A stretch of 64,000 nucleotides of DNA from the NCBI RefSeq assembly GCF_028898845.1, contig NZ_CP118574.1, positions 6,869,001-6,933,000 on the forward strand, given 5' to 3'. This stretch comes from Streptomyces sp. WZ-12. GTDB lineage: Bacteria > Actinomycetota > Actinomycetes > Streptomycetales > Streptomycetaceae. A program made the position numbers and the translations under genes. Positions 57,221 through 64,000 of this stretch are shown piece by piece; the first letter of the stretch is position 1, and each line of letters starts with the position of its first letter. The notes beneath the pieces are model-generated. The model was not told where the DNA came from and searched no databases. It worked only from the letters and a program-made list of their open reading frames with translations.

Positions 57221-59356
57221 TCAGTCCTCGTCGTTCTGGCTGTCCAGCCACTCGGTGGCCAGCTCGTACAGATTCCGCTTGCCGTCGGGAGTCCAGCGCG
57301 CCGGTGCCTGTACCGAGGTCGGGGCCTCGTCCCATCCAGCAAGTTCCCAGATACGAAGGACCAACTTGTTGGCGGAGTAGTGCTGACCATCGTAGGCCCA
57401 GAGAAGCGGCTTGCTGCGGTCGTTCTGCCAGATCGCCTGCGCCCTGCGGGAGTCGGCTGCGATCCATTCCTTCACGGCACGAGCCTCGGGAACATTGCCC
57501 GGGATGTACGTCAGGGGAGTGCTGTCCGCAAGCAACCCTGCATTGACCAACGTCGGCACCGTGTCGGGACGCCGCGCCCTCCGAGTCCTCTGAGCGGGCG
57601 GCTGGTAGTTCTCGGGCAGCTTCGGTACGGGCCGACGACTGCGCACATCTGGCAGGACGAGGCGGGCAAGCTCCCGGCACTTGGTCTCGTTGGTGAACGT
57701 ACTCGTGAGGAAGGATGTGGGACCGAACCTCGCATCGACATGGTGGATCAGCCACGAGAGTACGGCCCCGGCGAGGTCGGGAACCGCCGCGATCACCGCC
57801 TCCAGGTTGTACGCCGGTTCGTCGATGTCATCGATGTCGAGAAGCTGGAACACGAGGTGGGCAACCAGCAGGTCACCTCGCTGAGCCGTATCCGCGGCCC
57901 GTCCGTACACACGCTTGCGCAATGCGTCGAGTGCCTCGCCGACGGCCCGGTGGATGCACACACTGCGCCATATTCGGAACGCACTCGGGATCTCGCCGAA
58001 CAGCCGTGGATAGGCCCCGCTCCGGCCCCGCTCCCACAACAGGTCCGTGTCCCGCTTGGCACGGACGGTGAGCTCGGGGGTCCGATGGGCGCAGGCCAGG
58101 GCGATCGCCGCGTGGACCACGGAGCATCCCGATTCCGGCGCGGGATCAGCTTCCCCTCGCTTGAAGACGTACAACTTCTGCAGCGAGAGGTCGAAGTCCT
58201 CGCGGATCAGCTCTTGGGCGTTGTCGAGGGCAACGAAATCCCGCTGGGACACGTCGTTCTGAGTGTTCGTAGTCTCCGTGATCCGAGCTGCGTACCGTCC
58301 TCGCTCGGCTCCGAGCGAGATGACCTTGACGGTGACATCGGCATCGTCAACAGTCTCCGGAGTCAGCTCCCTCGCTTTGTGGATCTCGGTCACCGTCTGC
58401 GCTCCGTTGACGACGCTGGCGCGCCTCAACCTCAGCTCGACCGTTTCATCTGGGCGTCGTCTGCCCGGCCAGTTTGGCTCGATCTCGTCACACAGAATGG
58501 TGATTCCGTTGTTGAAGTACCAGAAGTTGTCCGGTTCTTCGCTGAGGGTGATCTGAATGCCGGAGTTGATTCGCGTGAGCCCCAGGGACTTGCGGATGTT
58601 CTCGTCGTAGAGGCGATCCCCATGCTTCTCGTACCATTGCGCGACCTCGGAGGCCGCGACCGACCCCTGATAGGCCATGAACGGCATGTCCCTCTTGATC
58701 CACTGCGGCATGCGGACAGTGATGTCGACCGGCTCCGGAGCGCGGTCACTCTTCAGCTGCTGAAGCAGCTCGCCCGCACCCATGAGCCTGTAGTCCAGCA
58801 TCGGCCCGAGACCGAAATGGTCATCGGCCGCCCGTTCCAGGACCGCTTCCGTATCTTTGTGGAGCGGGTCGTTGCCGACGACCGCGATCACCAAGGTGAT
58901 CTTGAGCCGAGTGTCCGTGAGAGCCGAATCCAGCCGGGCGGTGAAGGGGAGCAGTTTGTCATTGAAGAGATCGAACCTGCGCTGTTCCAACAGGCTCAAC
59001 CCGTCGATGAAGGCACGTGCGGCGTGGGTGTCAAAGCCGGCCGTACCCGAGTCCTTCCACTTCGCCTGGACGAGCCAGACCTGAGCGCCGTCGGTCACGG
59101 CCACGGCGTCGATGCCGTTGTCCCGGCTGCCGTCGATCACGGCTTCCGCGCATGCCTTGTGATCCCAGCCGGTCACCCGGCGGATAGCAGTCGCAGCCAC
59201 CGCTCGGGACAGGAACGCCCGATCCCGCTCCACCTCGGAATTCCGTTGGAGGTCGCTCTCGTCGATGAGCCCCCGGTATCCCCGGATCAATGCCTCGCGG
59301 ATCTGGTGCAGCTCCAGCGCCGTCGTCTTGATGGGTCCTCGCCCCGTATGGCCCAC
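57221..59356 (-). CDS. AIPR-family abortive-infection protein with nuclease-like N terminus
   Basis: A 711-residue protein. Residues 55-105 contain DNGIDAVAVTDGAQVWLVQA followed by Lys99, a PD-(D/Q)xK nuclease pattern (Asp83, Gln97, Lys99). The central AIPR domain has NFWYFNNGITILCDEIEPNW, ASVVNGAQTVTEIH and ITETTNTQNDVSQRDFVALD. The C-terminal 90 residues (TLVNAGLLADSTPLTYI and AYDGQHYSANKLVLRIWELA) resemble the RAMA DNA-modification-associated domain. AIPR proteins give phage resistance beside restriction systems. The GTG start at 59356 has GGGGAG 8 nt upstream. It is convergent with the hsd/kinase run. Confidence 0.85.
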   Translation of the reverse strand: MGHTGRGPIKTTALELHQIREALIRGYRGLIDESDLQRNSEVERDRAFLSRAVAATAIRRVTGWDHKACAEAVIDGSRDNGIDAVAVTDGAQVWLVQAKWKDSGTAGFDTHAARAFIDGLSLLEQRRFDLFNDKLLPFTARLDSALTDTRLKITLVIAVVGNDPLHKDTEAVLERAADDHFGLGPMLDYRLMGAGELLQQLKSDRAPEPVDITVRMPQWIKRDMPFMAYQGSVAASEVAQWYEKHGDRLYDENIRKSLGLTRINSGIQITLSEEPDNFWYFNNGITILCDEIEPNWPGRRRPDETVELRLRRASVVNGAQTVTEIHKARELTPETVDDADVTVKVISLGAERGRYAARITETTNTQNDVSQRDFVALDNAQELIREDFDLSLQKLYVFKRGEADPAPESGCSVVHAAIALACAHRTPELTVRAKRDTDLLWERGRSGAYPRLFGEIPSAFRIWRSVCIHRAVGEALDALRKRVYGRAADTAQRGDLLVAHLVFQLLDIDDIDEPAYNLEAVIAAVPDLAGAVLSWLIHHVDARFGPTSFLTSTFTNETKCRELARLVLPDVRSRRPVPKLPENYQPPAQRTRRARRPDTVPTLVNAGLLADSTPLTYIPGNVPEARAVKEWIAADSRRAQAIWQNDRSKPLLWAYDGQHYSANKLVLRIWELAGWDEAPTSVQAPARWTPDGKRNLYELATEWLDSQNDED

Positions 59357-59584
59357 AGTCAGCTCTCCCCGCCCGTTCCCGTACCCTTGATCGCCCCGCT
59401 GACCAAGCGTATCCGGGCCATGCTGGATCGGCCCGGTCAGGCCAGCCGATCTGCCCGTCCGGCCACAGGCTTTCCCATGTGTTCATGAGGGCGGCGGTGG
59501 ATCCGGCGCTCCAGCGCAGGACGGTGGACCAGGCCGGTGGGGTGATTCCTCAGGCGGCCAGGCGGGCATCGACGCACGAGACCG

Positions 59585-59692
59585 CCAAGTTAACGGTGTA
59601 ACTGGTGTGGTTGTTGGGTCAGATGCGGGTTGCTGAGAGGCGGCCATCGAAGGCGATGTCGAATGCTTGCAATGCTCGCTTCCAGCGGGTGA
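59585..59692 (-). pseudogene. C-terminal stub of a transposase (possibly IS256 family)
   Basis: The minus strand reads AVVTRWKRALQAFDIAFDGR then LSATRI and a stop near 59618, followed by TTACACCGTTAACTTGG, which looks like an IS end. The RWK-AL-FDI-F-DR pattern resembles mutator/IS256 transposase C termini. Only about 30 codons remain, and they abut the formyltransferase fragment. Family assignment is tentative. Confidence 0.35.
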
Positions 59693-59694
59693 CC

Positions 59695-59933
59695 ACCGCT
59701 TGCGGCCCTTCCCGCTGGGGTCGAGGCTCATCACCGCCCGCGAGGGCCACGTCCTCCCTCACCGCGCGGGCGAGGTGGAGGCCGGGCCCGCCGAGGTGTC
59801 GGTGCTGTGCGGCGACGGCCGCCGCCTGCGCCTGGAGGACGTCGAGATCGACGGACGACGTGGCGCACCCTGCGACTTCCCGCACGTCTTGCACTACAGC
59901 GTCGTCCTCACCCAGCTCGAAGGGCACCAGTGA
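59695..59933 (+). pseudogene. 3' fragment of a formyltransferase gene (ArnA N-domain / Fmt-like)
   Basis: About 78 residues remain: LRPFPLGSRLITAREGHVLP, then VSVLCGDGRRLRLEDVEIDG and FPHVLHYSVVLTQLEGHQ. This looks like the C-terminal substrate domain of a formyltransferase. The catalytic N-terminal part (HxxxLP motif) is missing, replaced by the transposase stub. It overlaps the next reading frame by 4 bp (GTGA), as in an intact operon, so it was once followed by a complete ArnA-like epimerase. Confidence 0.6.
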
Positions 59934-60148
59934 ACATACTCATCCTCGGCGCGGGCGGCTTCATCTGCCACCACCTCACCCGTGCCGTGCTGACACGCAC
60001 CGAATGGCATGTCCGCGCACTGGACCTGCGCACCGACCGCCTCGCGGATGTGGCGGGCCACCCCCGGCTCGGCCTGCGCACCGGCGACGTCTTCACGTAC
60101 CCGGACTGGATCGAACGGCAACTGCGCTGGGCGGCCGCGGATCCTGAC
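59930..60148 (+). pseudogene. 5' fragment of an ArnA C-domain-like NAD-dependent epimerase/decarboxylase
   Basis: Starts GTG with NILILGAGGFICHHLTRAVL (a Rossmann GxxGxxG variant with Cys where Gly is expected) and continues VRALDLRTDRLADVAGHPRL then DVFTYPDWIERQLRWA. The sequence then loses similarity just before the CRISPR-like repeats. Only about 70 of an expected ~340 residues remain, so the catalytic YxxxK is absent. Confidence 0.6.
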
Positions 60149-60154
60149 CGAGGA

Positions 60155-60430
60155 CTGCTCTCCGCGCCAGCGGAGGCGAACCGAAGCCGATCCCGCCGTT
60201 GACCTGGGACGCGCTCCCTTCTCCGTGCAGGCCGAGGTGGAACCGACCGCGAACGCGGCGGCCTGGGCGGCGGCTTCCCCTTTTCCGCGCGGGCGGAGGT
60301 GAACTGGCCAACAATTGCACCGGGGGGAAGCGGCCGTGCCCGTCTCTGGGCAGACGGGGGTGAACCACCCTGCTGGGAAGAGCCACCTTGGTCCAGGAGC
60401 CGTGCTCTCCGCGGGACTGGAGAGCACGGC
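60155..60430. CRISPR. Decayed type I-E-like CRISPR array, 4-5 repeats, no cas genes
   Basis: Degenerate 29-30 nt repeats start at 60155, 60216, 60278, 60339 and about 60401 (steps of 61, 62, 61 and 62 nt), leaving 31-33 nt spacers. Repeat 1 contains CTCCGCGCCAGCGGAG and ends GCGAACCG. Repeats 2 to 4 keep a G/C-rich dyad and end in GTGGAACCG, GGTGAACTG and GGTGAACCA. Repeats 2-4 match repeat 1 at roughly 22/30, 21/29 and 18/29 positions. Repeat 5 is mainly a hairpin and is uncertain. Size and 3' end fit actinobacterial type I-E repeats. No cas gene lies in the window. Confidence 0.55.
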
Positions 60431-60434
60431 TCCT
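60395..60434. terminator. Perfect 16-bp inverted repeat
   Basis: AGGAGCCGTGCTCTCC, an 8-nt loop and its exact complement. It overlaps the position of the fifth CRISPR-like repeat. It may be a terminator for the array or the end of a lost element. Confidence 0.6.
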
Positions 60435-60583
60435 ACCTTCTGCAGCCTGACATCGGTGGATGGATCAGTGGGGCGTGGTGCGTGGGGGCTGGGTTCTGCT
60501 CTCCGGTCGGCGAGAGCCGGGGAGGTGCTGGGGCGGAGAGGGCGGTGTTGCAGGTTCGAGGACGACGGCGCCGGCTTCGCGGG

Positions 60584-61585
60584 CTAGATGATCGATTCCA
60601 AGGGATCGGCTGCGCGCACAAGGGGAGGGAGTCCAACGTCAGTGTGTGAAGACAGAGTTGGACTCCCTCGCCACCGCACTCTATGTGAAGACCGACGACC
60701 TGCTGAAGGCATCACCGCATCTGGCGCCCTGGCGTCCGGCGGTCGGGATCGCTCCGCGACTGACCGATGCCGAGCTGGTCACGCTCGCCATGGTGCAGGC
60801 GATGTTGGGCTTCACCTCCGAGGCCAAGTGGCTTCGCCATGCCCGCTCCCACCTGCGGCATCTCTTCCCCTACCTACCGCAGCAGCCCGGCTACAACAAG
60901 CGCCTGCGCAAGGCCGCCGAGTTGCTGCTGCGGCGGGTGACGCGGCTGCTGGCCACCGACACCTCCGTATGGAGCGACGACGTGTGGATCGTGGATTCCA
61001 CGCCGGTGGAGTGCGGACGCTCCCGCGAGACCGTCAAACGCTCCGACCTGGCCGGATGGGCCGAGTACGGATACTGCGCCAGCCACAGCCGCTTCTTCTG
61101 GGCCTGCGCCTGCACCTGGTGTGTACCTGCAGGGCCTGCCGATCGCCTTCGCCCTGACCGGAGCCAAGGCCGACGAACGCGAGACCTTGCTGGACCTGCT
61201 CGCCTCCGAATTGCACCTCGTCGCCGCCCGGCCTGGACAGACGCTGATCGGCGACAAGAACTACTTCGGCCGCGACTTCGAGCACCAGTTGGCCGAGCAG
61301 GACATCCGGCTGCTGCGGCCGGCCCGCAAGGGTGAGCCGGAACGGCCCGGGACCCCACTGTTCAAGCCGTTGCGGCAGGTCATCGAGTCGCTCAACGAGA
61401 CCTTCAAGGGCCAGCTCAACCTCGAACAGCACCGAGGCCGCACACCGGCCGGCGTGATCGCCCGCGTCATGCACCGCATCCTCGCCCTCACCACCGCGAT
61501 CTGGCACAACGACCACACCGGCCAGCTCGTCCTGCGCTCACTGACCGCCTATGACCACTAAAAAACCTTGGAATCGATCATCTAG
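60584..61585 (+). mobile_element. IS982-like insertion sequence, 1002 bp, 20-bp perfect terminal inverted repeats
   Basis: The ends are CTAGATGATCGATTCCAAGG at 60584-60603 and its exact complement at 61566-61585. One transposase gene fills the element. Size and organisation fit the IS982 family. No direct target duplication is seen in the bases immediately outside the ends, so one flank may have been lost or recombined. Confidence 0.85.
60646..61561 (+). pseudogene. IS982-like transposase, inactivated by two 1-nt deletions
   Basis: Frame 1 encodes MKTELDSLATALYVKTDDLL, then RLTDAELVTLAMVQAMLGF, YNKRLRKAAELLLRR and the catalytic-Asp region WIVDSTPVECGRSRETVKRS. After SHSRFFW (61101) the likeness continues one frame over for about nine codons (GLRLHLVCT) and then, at 61127, in a third frame: LQGLPIAFALTGAKADERET, GDKNYFGRDFEHQLAEQDI and the C terminus. 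Restoring one G near 61101 and one C near 61127 would give a full protein of about 305 residues. GTG start at 60646. Confidence 0.85.
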
Positions 61586-62801
61586 TCCTTGCCCGGCGGG
61601 ACGCCGGAGTCCTCGACCCGGACGAAACCCAACTCCTGGAAAACACCCTCACCACCCTCCTGGGCCCCGACCTCCTCCACGCCCTCGCAGGCATCTGGAA
61701 AGCCGCCCACGCCACCGGCGACGAAGACGGGCAGACGATGATGGAACATAGCCACGCCTGGTGCCAGGCCCTGGGCACCACCCCCACCAACCCACCCCCG
61801 CCACCACACCCCACAGGCAGCGGCGCGGGGGAACTGGCCGCAGCGGTCAGCAAGGTGGTCGCCCATGTACAGGTCAACGAGGCCGCCCAGGCCGCCGCCG
61901 AGGCACGGGTCGCCGCCGCCCGCGCGGCCCGCGCACAGGCCAAGGCCAACCAGGCCGCCCAGGCACGGCAGGCAGCCAAGACCGCCGAGAAGGTCTTCAA
62001 CCCCAGCGGACGCCCCTACACCCCCAACTCCAGCAAGCGGCAAGGTCGTTCGCCAGTGACTGGCAGCCGGGCACCCGAAGCCGGGGAGAAGGCGGCCGCC
62101 GGACGGCTGGCAAGGGTCCTGCGGGCCGCCGCCTACCGCGAACGCACCACCACCGTCACTACCTCCGCCGCCCCACCCGGCCGCCTCAACATGCGCCAAG
62201 CTCTGGCCGAGACGCCCAACGCGCAGCCGGCGCCACCCCCACCGCAACCCCTTGGACCCGCACCATCCACCGCCCCACCCCCACCCCACCCCTCCGGGTC
62301 GGGATCGCGGTCGACGTCTCCGGCTCCATGGACACCGCGACCGCACCCATCGCCTCCGCCACCTGGATCCTGGCCAAGGCCACCGCCCTGACCGACCCCG
62401 ACTCCCGCACCGCCACCATCGCCTACCACCGCTCCCTCACCGCCATCACCACCCCCTCACGCACCCCCACCCGCGTCACCCAGTTCACCGCCCAAGGCGG
62501 CGGTCACTGCCTCGCCGAAGCCACCGACGCCCTCACCGCCACCCTCCACCTCGACCACCCCGGAGCAGGCCGCCTCCTCGTCATCGCCTCCGACGGCCGC
62601 TACCAACCCGACGAAGCCACCCGCGCCACCACCCGCATCACCAACCTCCGCAAAGCAGGTTGCGCGGTCCTCTGGCTCCCCTTCGCCCCCAACCCCCACC
62701 CCCTGCCCGGCACCACCCTCCTGGAACTCACCAACCCGACCCAGGCCATCACCGCCATCGCCAAAGCCGCCACCACCGCCCTCACCACCACCAACCCCTA
62801 A
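61582..62801 (+). pseudogene. VWA-domain protein, 5'-truncated by the IS and frameshifted
   Basis: The first frame begins inside the IS end and reads LVLARRDAGVLDPDETQLLE, ALAGIWKAAHATGDEDGQTM and a long Ala/Gln/Arg helix (QVNEAAQAAAEARVAAARAA). Around 62043-62090 a short piece (SFASDWQPGT) lies in another frame. At about 62196 the frame changes after MRQALA to RDAQRAAGATPTATPW and then the VWA domain with MIDAS motif RVGIAVDVSGSMD, GGGHCLAEATDAL and VIASDGRYQPDEAT to a stop at 62801. At least three indels plus the 5' loss show it is dead. Confidence 0.7.
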
Positions 62802-62939
62802 CCCCCACCGGGTGCCGCCCCAGCCCTGTCCAGGGCGGCACCCCCCAACCTCAACCAACGTCGCTGCCCGAGCCCGCACTTGCCCAGTCATTGGAAGGCC
62901 CTAACCGCAACTGTCGGCGGACGGCAACGTCGCCGGCCC

Positions 62940-63374
62940 CGGCCCCACTCTGGCCGGCGTGCTGGTGGCGCAGTTCGACGGCCGCATCACGCTGCCATGT
63001 TCACCGCCGCCATCGCCTCATGCGTCCCCACCGGCATGGCCAACTCCCTTCAGGGCCTGGCCATCCGCAACCTCATCCACAATCGTGTTCCACCCGAAGT
63101 ACGTCGCCGGGCCTTCATCTTCTCCGACGCAGCTCTCAACGGCGCCAACCTGACCGGCATCGCGCTGGGTGGCCCGGCAGCCGGCCAGCTGGGCGGAGTC
63201 GGTGCTCTCCAACTGGCCGGAGTCGGAACCCTTGTGGTGAGCCTGATCGCCGTCCCCGTTCTGGCCCGCGCCCCTCAAACGGCGATGGGGGCGGAGGGTC
63301 CGGCTGGTCGTGAAACGCTTCGAGGCCGGTGGACTCGTATGCGGGACCTTGGGGAGGCCGTCAAGAATGCGTGA
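62940..63374 (+). pseudogene. C-terminal fragment of an MFS transporter, frameshifted
   Basis: An upstream frame reads VLVAQFDGRITL, and after about 62993 a second frame continues MFTAAIASCVPTGMANSLQG, LAIRNLIHNRVPPEVRRRAF and LAGVGTLVVSLIAVPVLARA. One missing base would join them. Only about the last three to four membrane segments of a major facilitator remain. The 5' part is absent and the preceding 130 bp carry no coding signal. Confidence 0.6.
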
Positions 63375-63466
63375 AATCGGTGCCCCGCAAACGCAGTCTG
63401 TGTGGCTCGTCCACCTACGCTCGCCGAGTGGTCTGATCGCATACAGCTTCATCAGGGGGAATTGCG

Positions 63467-63781
63467 GTGCCGCATGAGCATTTTTCGATTCATCCCGAGC
63501 CTGTCACGGCTCTGGCCAAGGACTTCACCGCCTCCGCTGACCATCTCGACAGCCGCGTCAGTGACTTCGCCAAGCGGGCGGAGAACGTGGACGACGCCTT
63601 CGGCGTGATGTCGGAGTCCACCGAAGTCCTCTCCCAGTACGTGGAGATGACCCGTCATACCGCGACGAGCCTTCAAGAGTTATGCACCGGTCTGCGGAAC
63701 TACGGCTCCGGCCTCCACCACACTATGGCCTCCTACCAAGGAGCCGACATCGCGCAGGCTCAGCAGTTCGGAGGCAACTGA
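63467..63781 (+). CDS. Type VII secretion-associated small protein (EspC/WXG100-like)
   Basis: A 104-residue, all-helical protein starting at GTG 63467 with AGGGGGAA about 6-12 nt upstream. It has two predicted helices: PEPVTALAKDFTASADHLDS with RVSDFAKRAENVDD, and VLSQYVEMTRHTATSLQELC with GLRNYGSGLHHTMASYQGAD. The helix-turn-helix hairpin and YxxAD-like end (SYQGADIAQ) resemble ESX/T7SS secretion partners. It lies 1 bp before the next gene, so they form one unit. Confidence 0.75.
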   Translation: MPHEHFSIHPEPVTALAKDFTASADHLDSRVSDFAKRAENVDDAFGVMSESTEVLSQYVEMTRHTATSLQELCTGLRNYGSGLHHTMASYQGADIAQAQQFGGN

Positions 63782-63782
63782 C

Positions 63783-64000
63783 ATGGCAGGGCAACAGCAG
63801 GAGCAGCAGCCGCAGATCGAGAAGAGCTTCGACCTGTTCAACCCTGGTGGGGACCCGTCTGTCCTGCGGGCCTGTGCCGAGGCATGGCGGGGCATGGCCC
63901 ATGACTTGAAGAGCACCATCGAGACCCAGAACCAGGAAGTCACCCGACTCGGTGACAACTGGACGGGCACCGCCGCTGATGCTTTCCACGCTCACTGGAA
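63783..64000 (+). CDS. WXG100-like N terminus of a T7SS substrate or polymorphic toxin (3' end outside window)
   Basis: ATG 63783 begins MAGQQQEQQPQIEKSFDLFN, then LRACAEAWRGMAHDLKSTIE and LGDNWTGTAADAFHAHW at the window edge. The NWTG turn between two helices is the WXG signature of type VII secreted proteins. In Streptomyces such N termini often lead to a C-terminal toxin, but the rest lies outside the window, so the toxin type cannot be told. Confidence 0.75.
   Translation, partial: MAGQQQEQQPQIEKSFDLFNPGGDPSVLRACAEAWRGMAHDLKSTIETQNQEVTRLGDNWTGTAADAFHAHW

Noticed and set aside
57380..59488. Plus-strand frame of about 700 codons opposite the AIPR gene
   Set aside because: The minus strand carries the AIPR motifs and a ribosome site; the plus frame shows no recognisable domain.
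60494..60522. Further CRISPR repeat (CTGCTCTCCGGTCGG and following bases)
   Set aside because: It is off the 61-62 nt period by more than 30 nt and lacks the GAACC-type end, so it was not counted in the array.
60646..61561. Programmed frameshifting in the IS transposase
   Set aside because: Two separate shifts in the same direction within 26 bp, and no slippery A or T run at either point, fit two single-base deletions better than a programmed signal.

Overview
The window reads as chromosomal DNA of a Streptomyces-like actinomycete. GC content is very high, third codon positions are almost all G or C, GTG starts are common, TetR regulators are abundant, and several families are typical of that group: an XRE/DUF397 pair, a DUF6191 protein, SoxR with its C-terminal iron-sulfur motif, and a type VII secretion pair. 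The species cannot be named from the sequence.

Positions 1-42.5 kb are an ordinary metabolic and regulatory region. It opens with homogentisate dioxygenase (hmgA) and a GntR regulator. Next come an aldehyde dehydrogenase and an alcohol dehydrogenase, a urea transporter, and a TetR/acyl-CoA dehydrogenase pair. A TetR gene and a MaoC hydratase share a 17-bp site. SoxR, an amidase, a DUF849 cleavage enzyme, a secreted penicillin-acylase-family hydrolase, a LysR regulator, an MHS transporter and a NamZ-type muramidase follow. Fatty-acyl genes run from 22.8 to 33.8 kb: an SDR-ligase-TetR operon, an acyl-CoA dehydrogenase with an APH-like kinase, a metallo-hydrolase, a Nudix hydrolase, an SDR and a TetR. 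An XRE/DUF397 pair and a three-gene coupled micro-operon are embedded at 26-28 kb. The stretch 34-42.5 kb holds two transporters, an ArsR-type regulator, an atypical response regulator, a ferredoxin-like protein, a cytochrome P450, an ABC-F protein with an attenuator-like leader, and a HAD hydrolase.

At 43.06 kb lies the 3' end of a tRNA-Leu gene without its 5' part. It marks the probable edge of an integrated island. Gene-poor debris follows, then a defence island at 45.6-59.4 kb. This contains a DndB-like protein, divergent from a coupled run of an HTH-bearing methylase-like protein with a degenerate catalytic motif, HsdM, HsdS, HsdR and a soluble Hanks kinase with helical repeats. A convergent AIPR-family protein with a nuclease-like N terminus closes it. 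A 9+9 bp palindrome sits in the divergent promoter. This set of neighbours is the most interesting feature of the window.

Positions 59.5-63.4 kb are a genetic graveyard. A transposase stub, fragments of ArnA-type formyltransferase and epimerase genes, a decayed type I-E-like CRISPR array with a 61-62 nt period, an IS982-like element with intact 20-bp ends but a twice-frameshifted transposase, a VWA-protein pseudogene and an MFS pseudogene follow one another. The window ends inside a type VII secretion / polymorphic-toxin type locus.

All assignments come from reading the sequence and from family knowledge. No database search was run.
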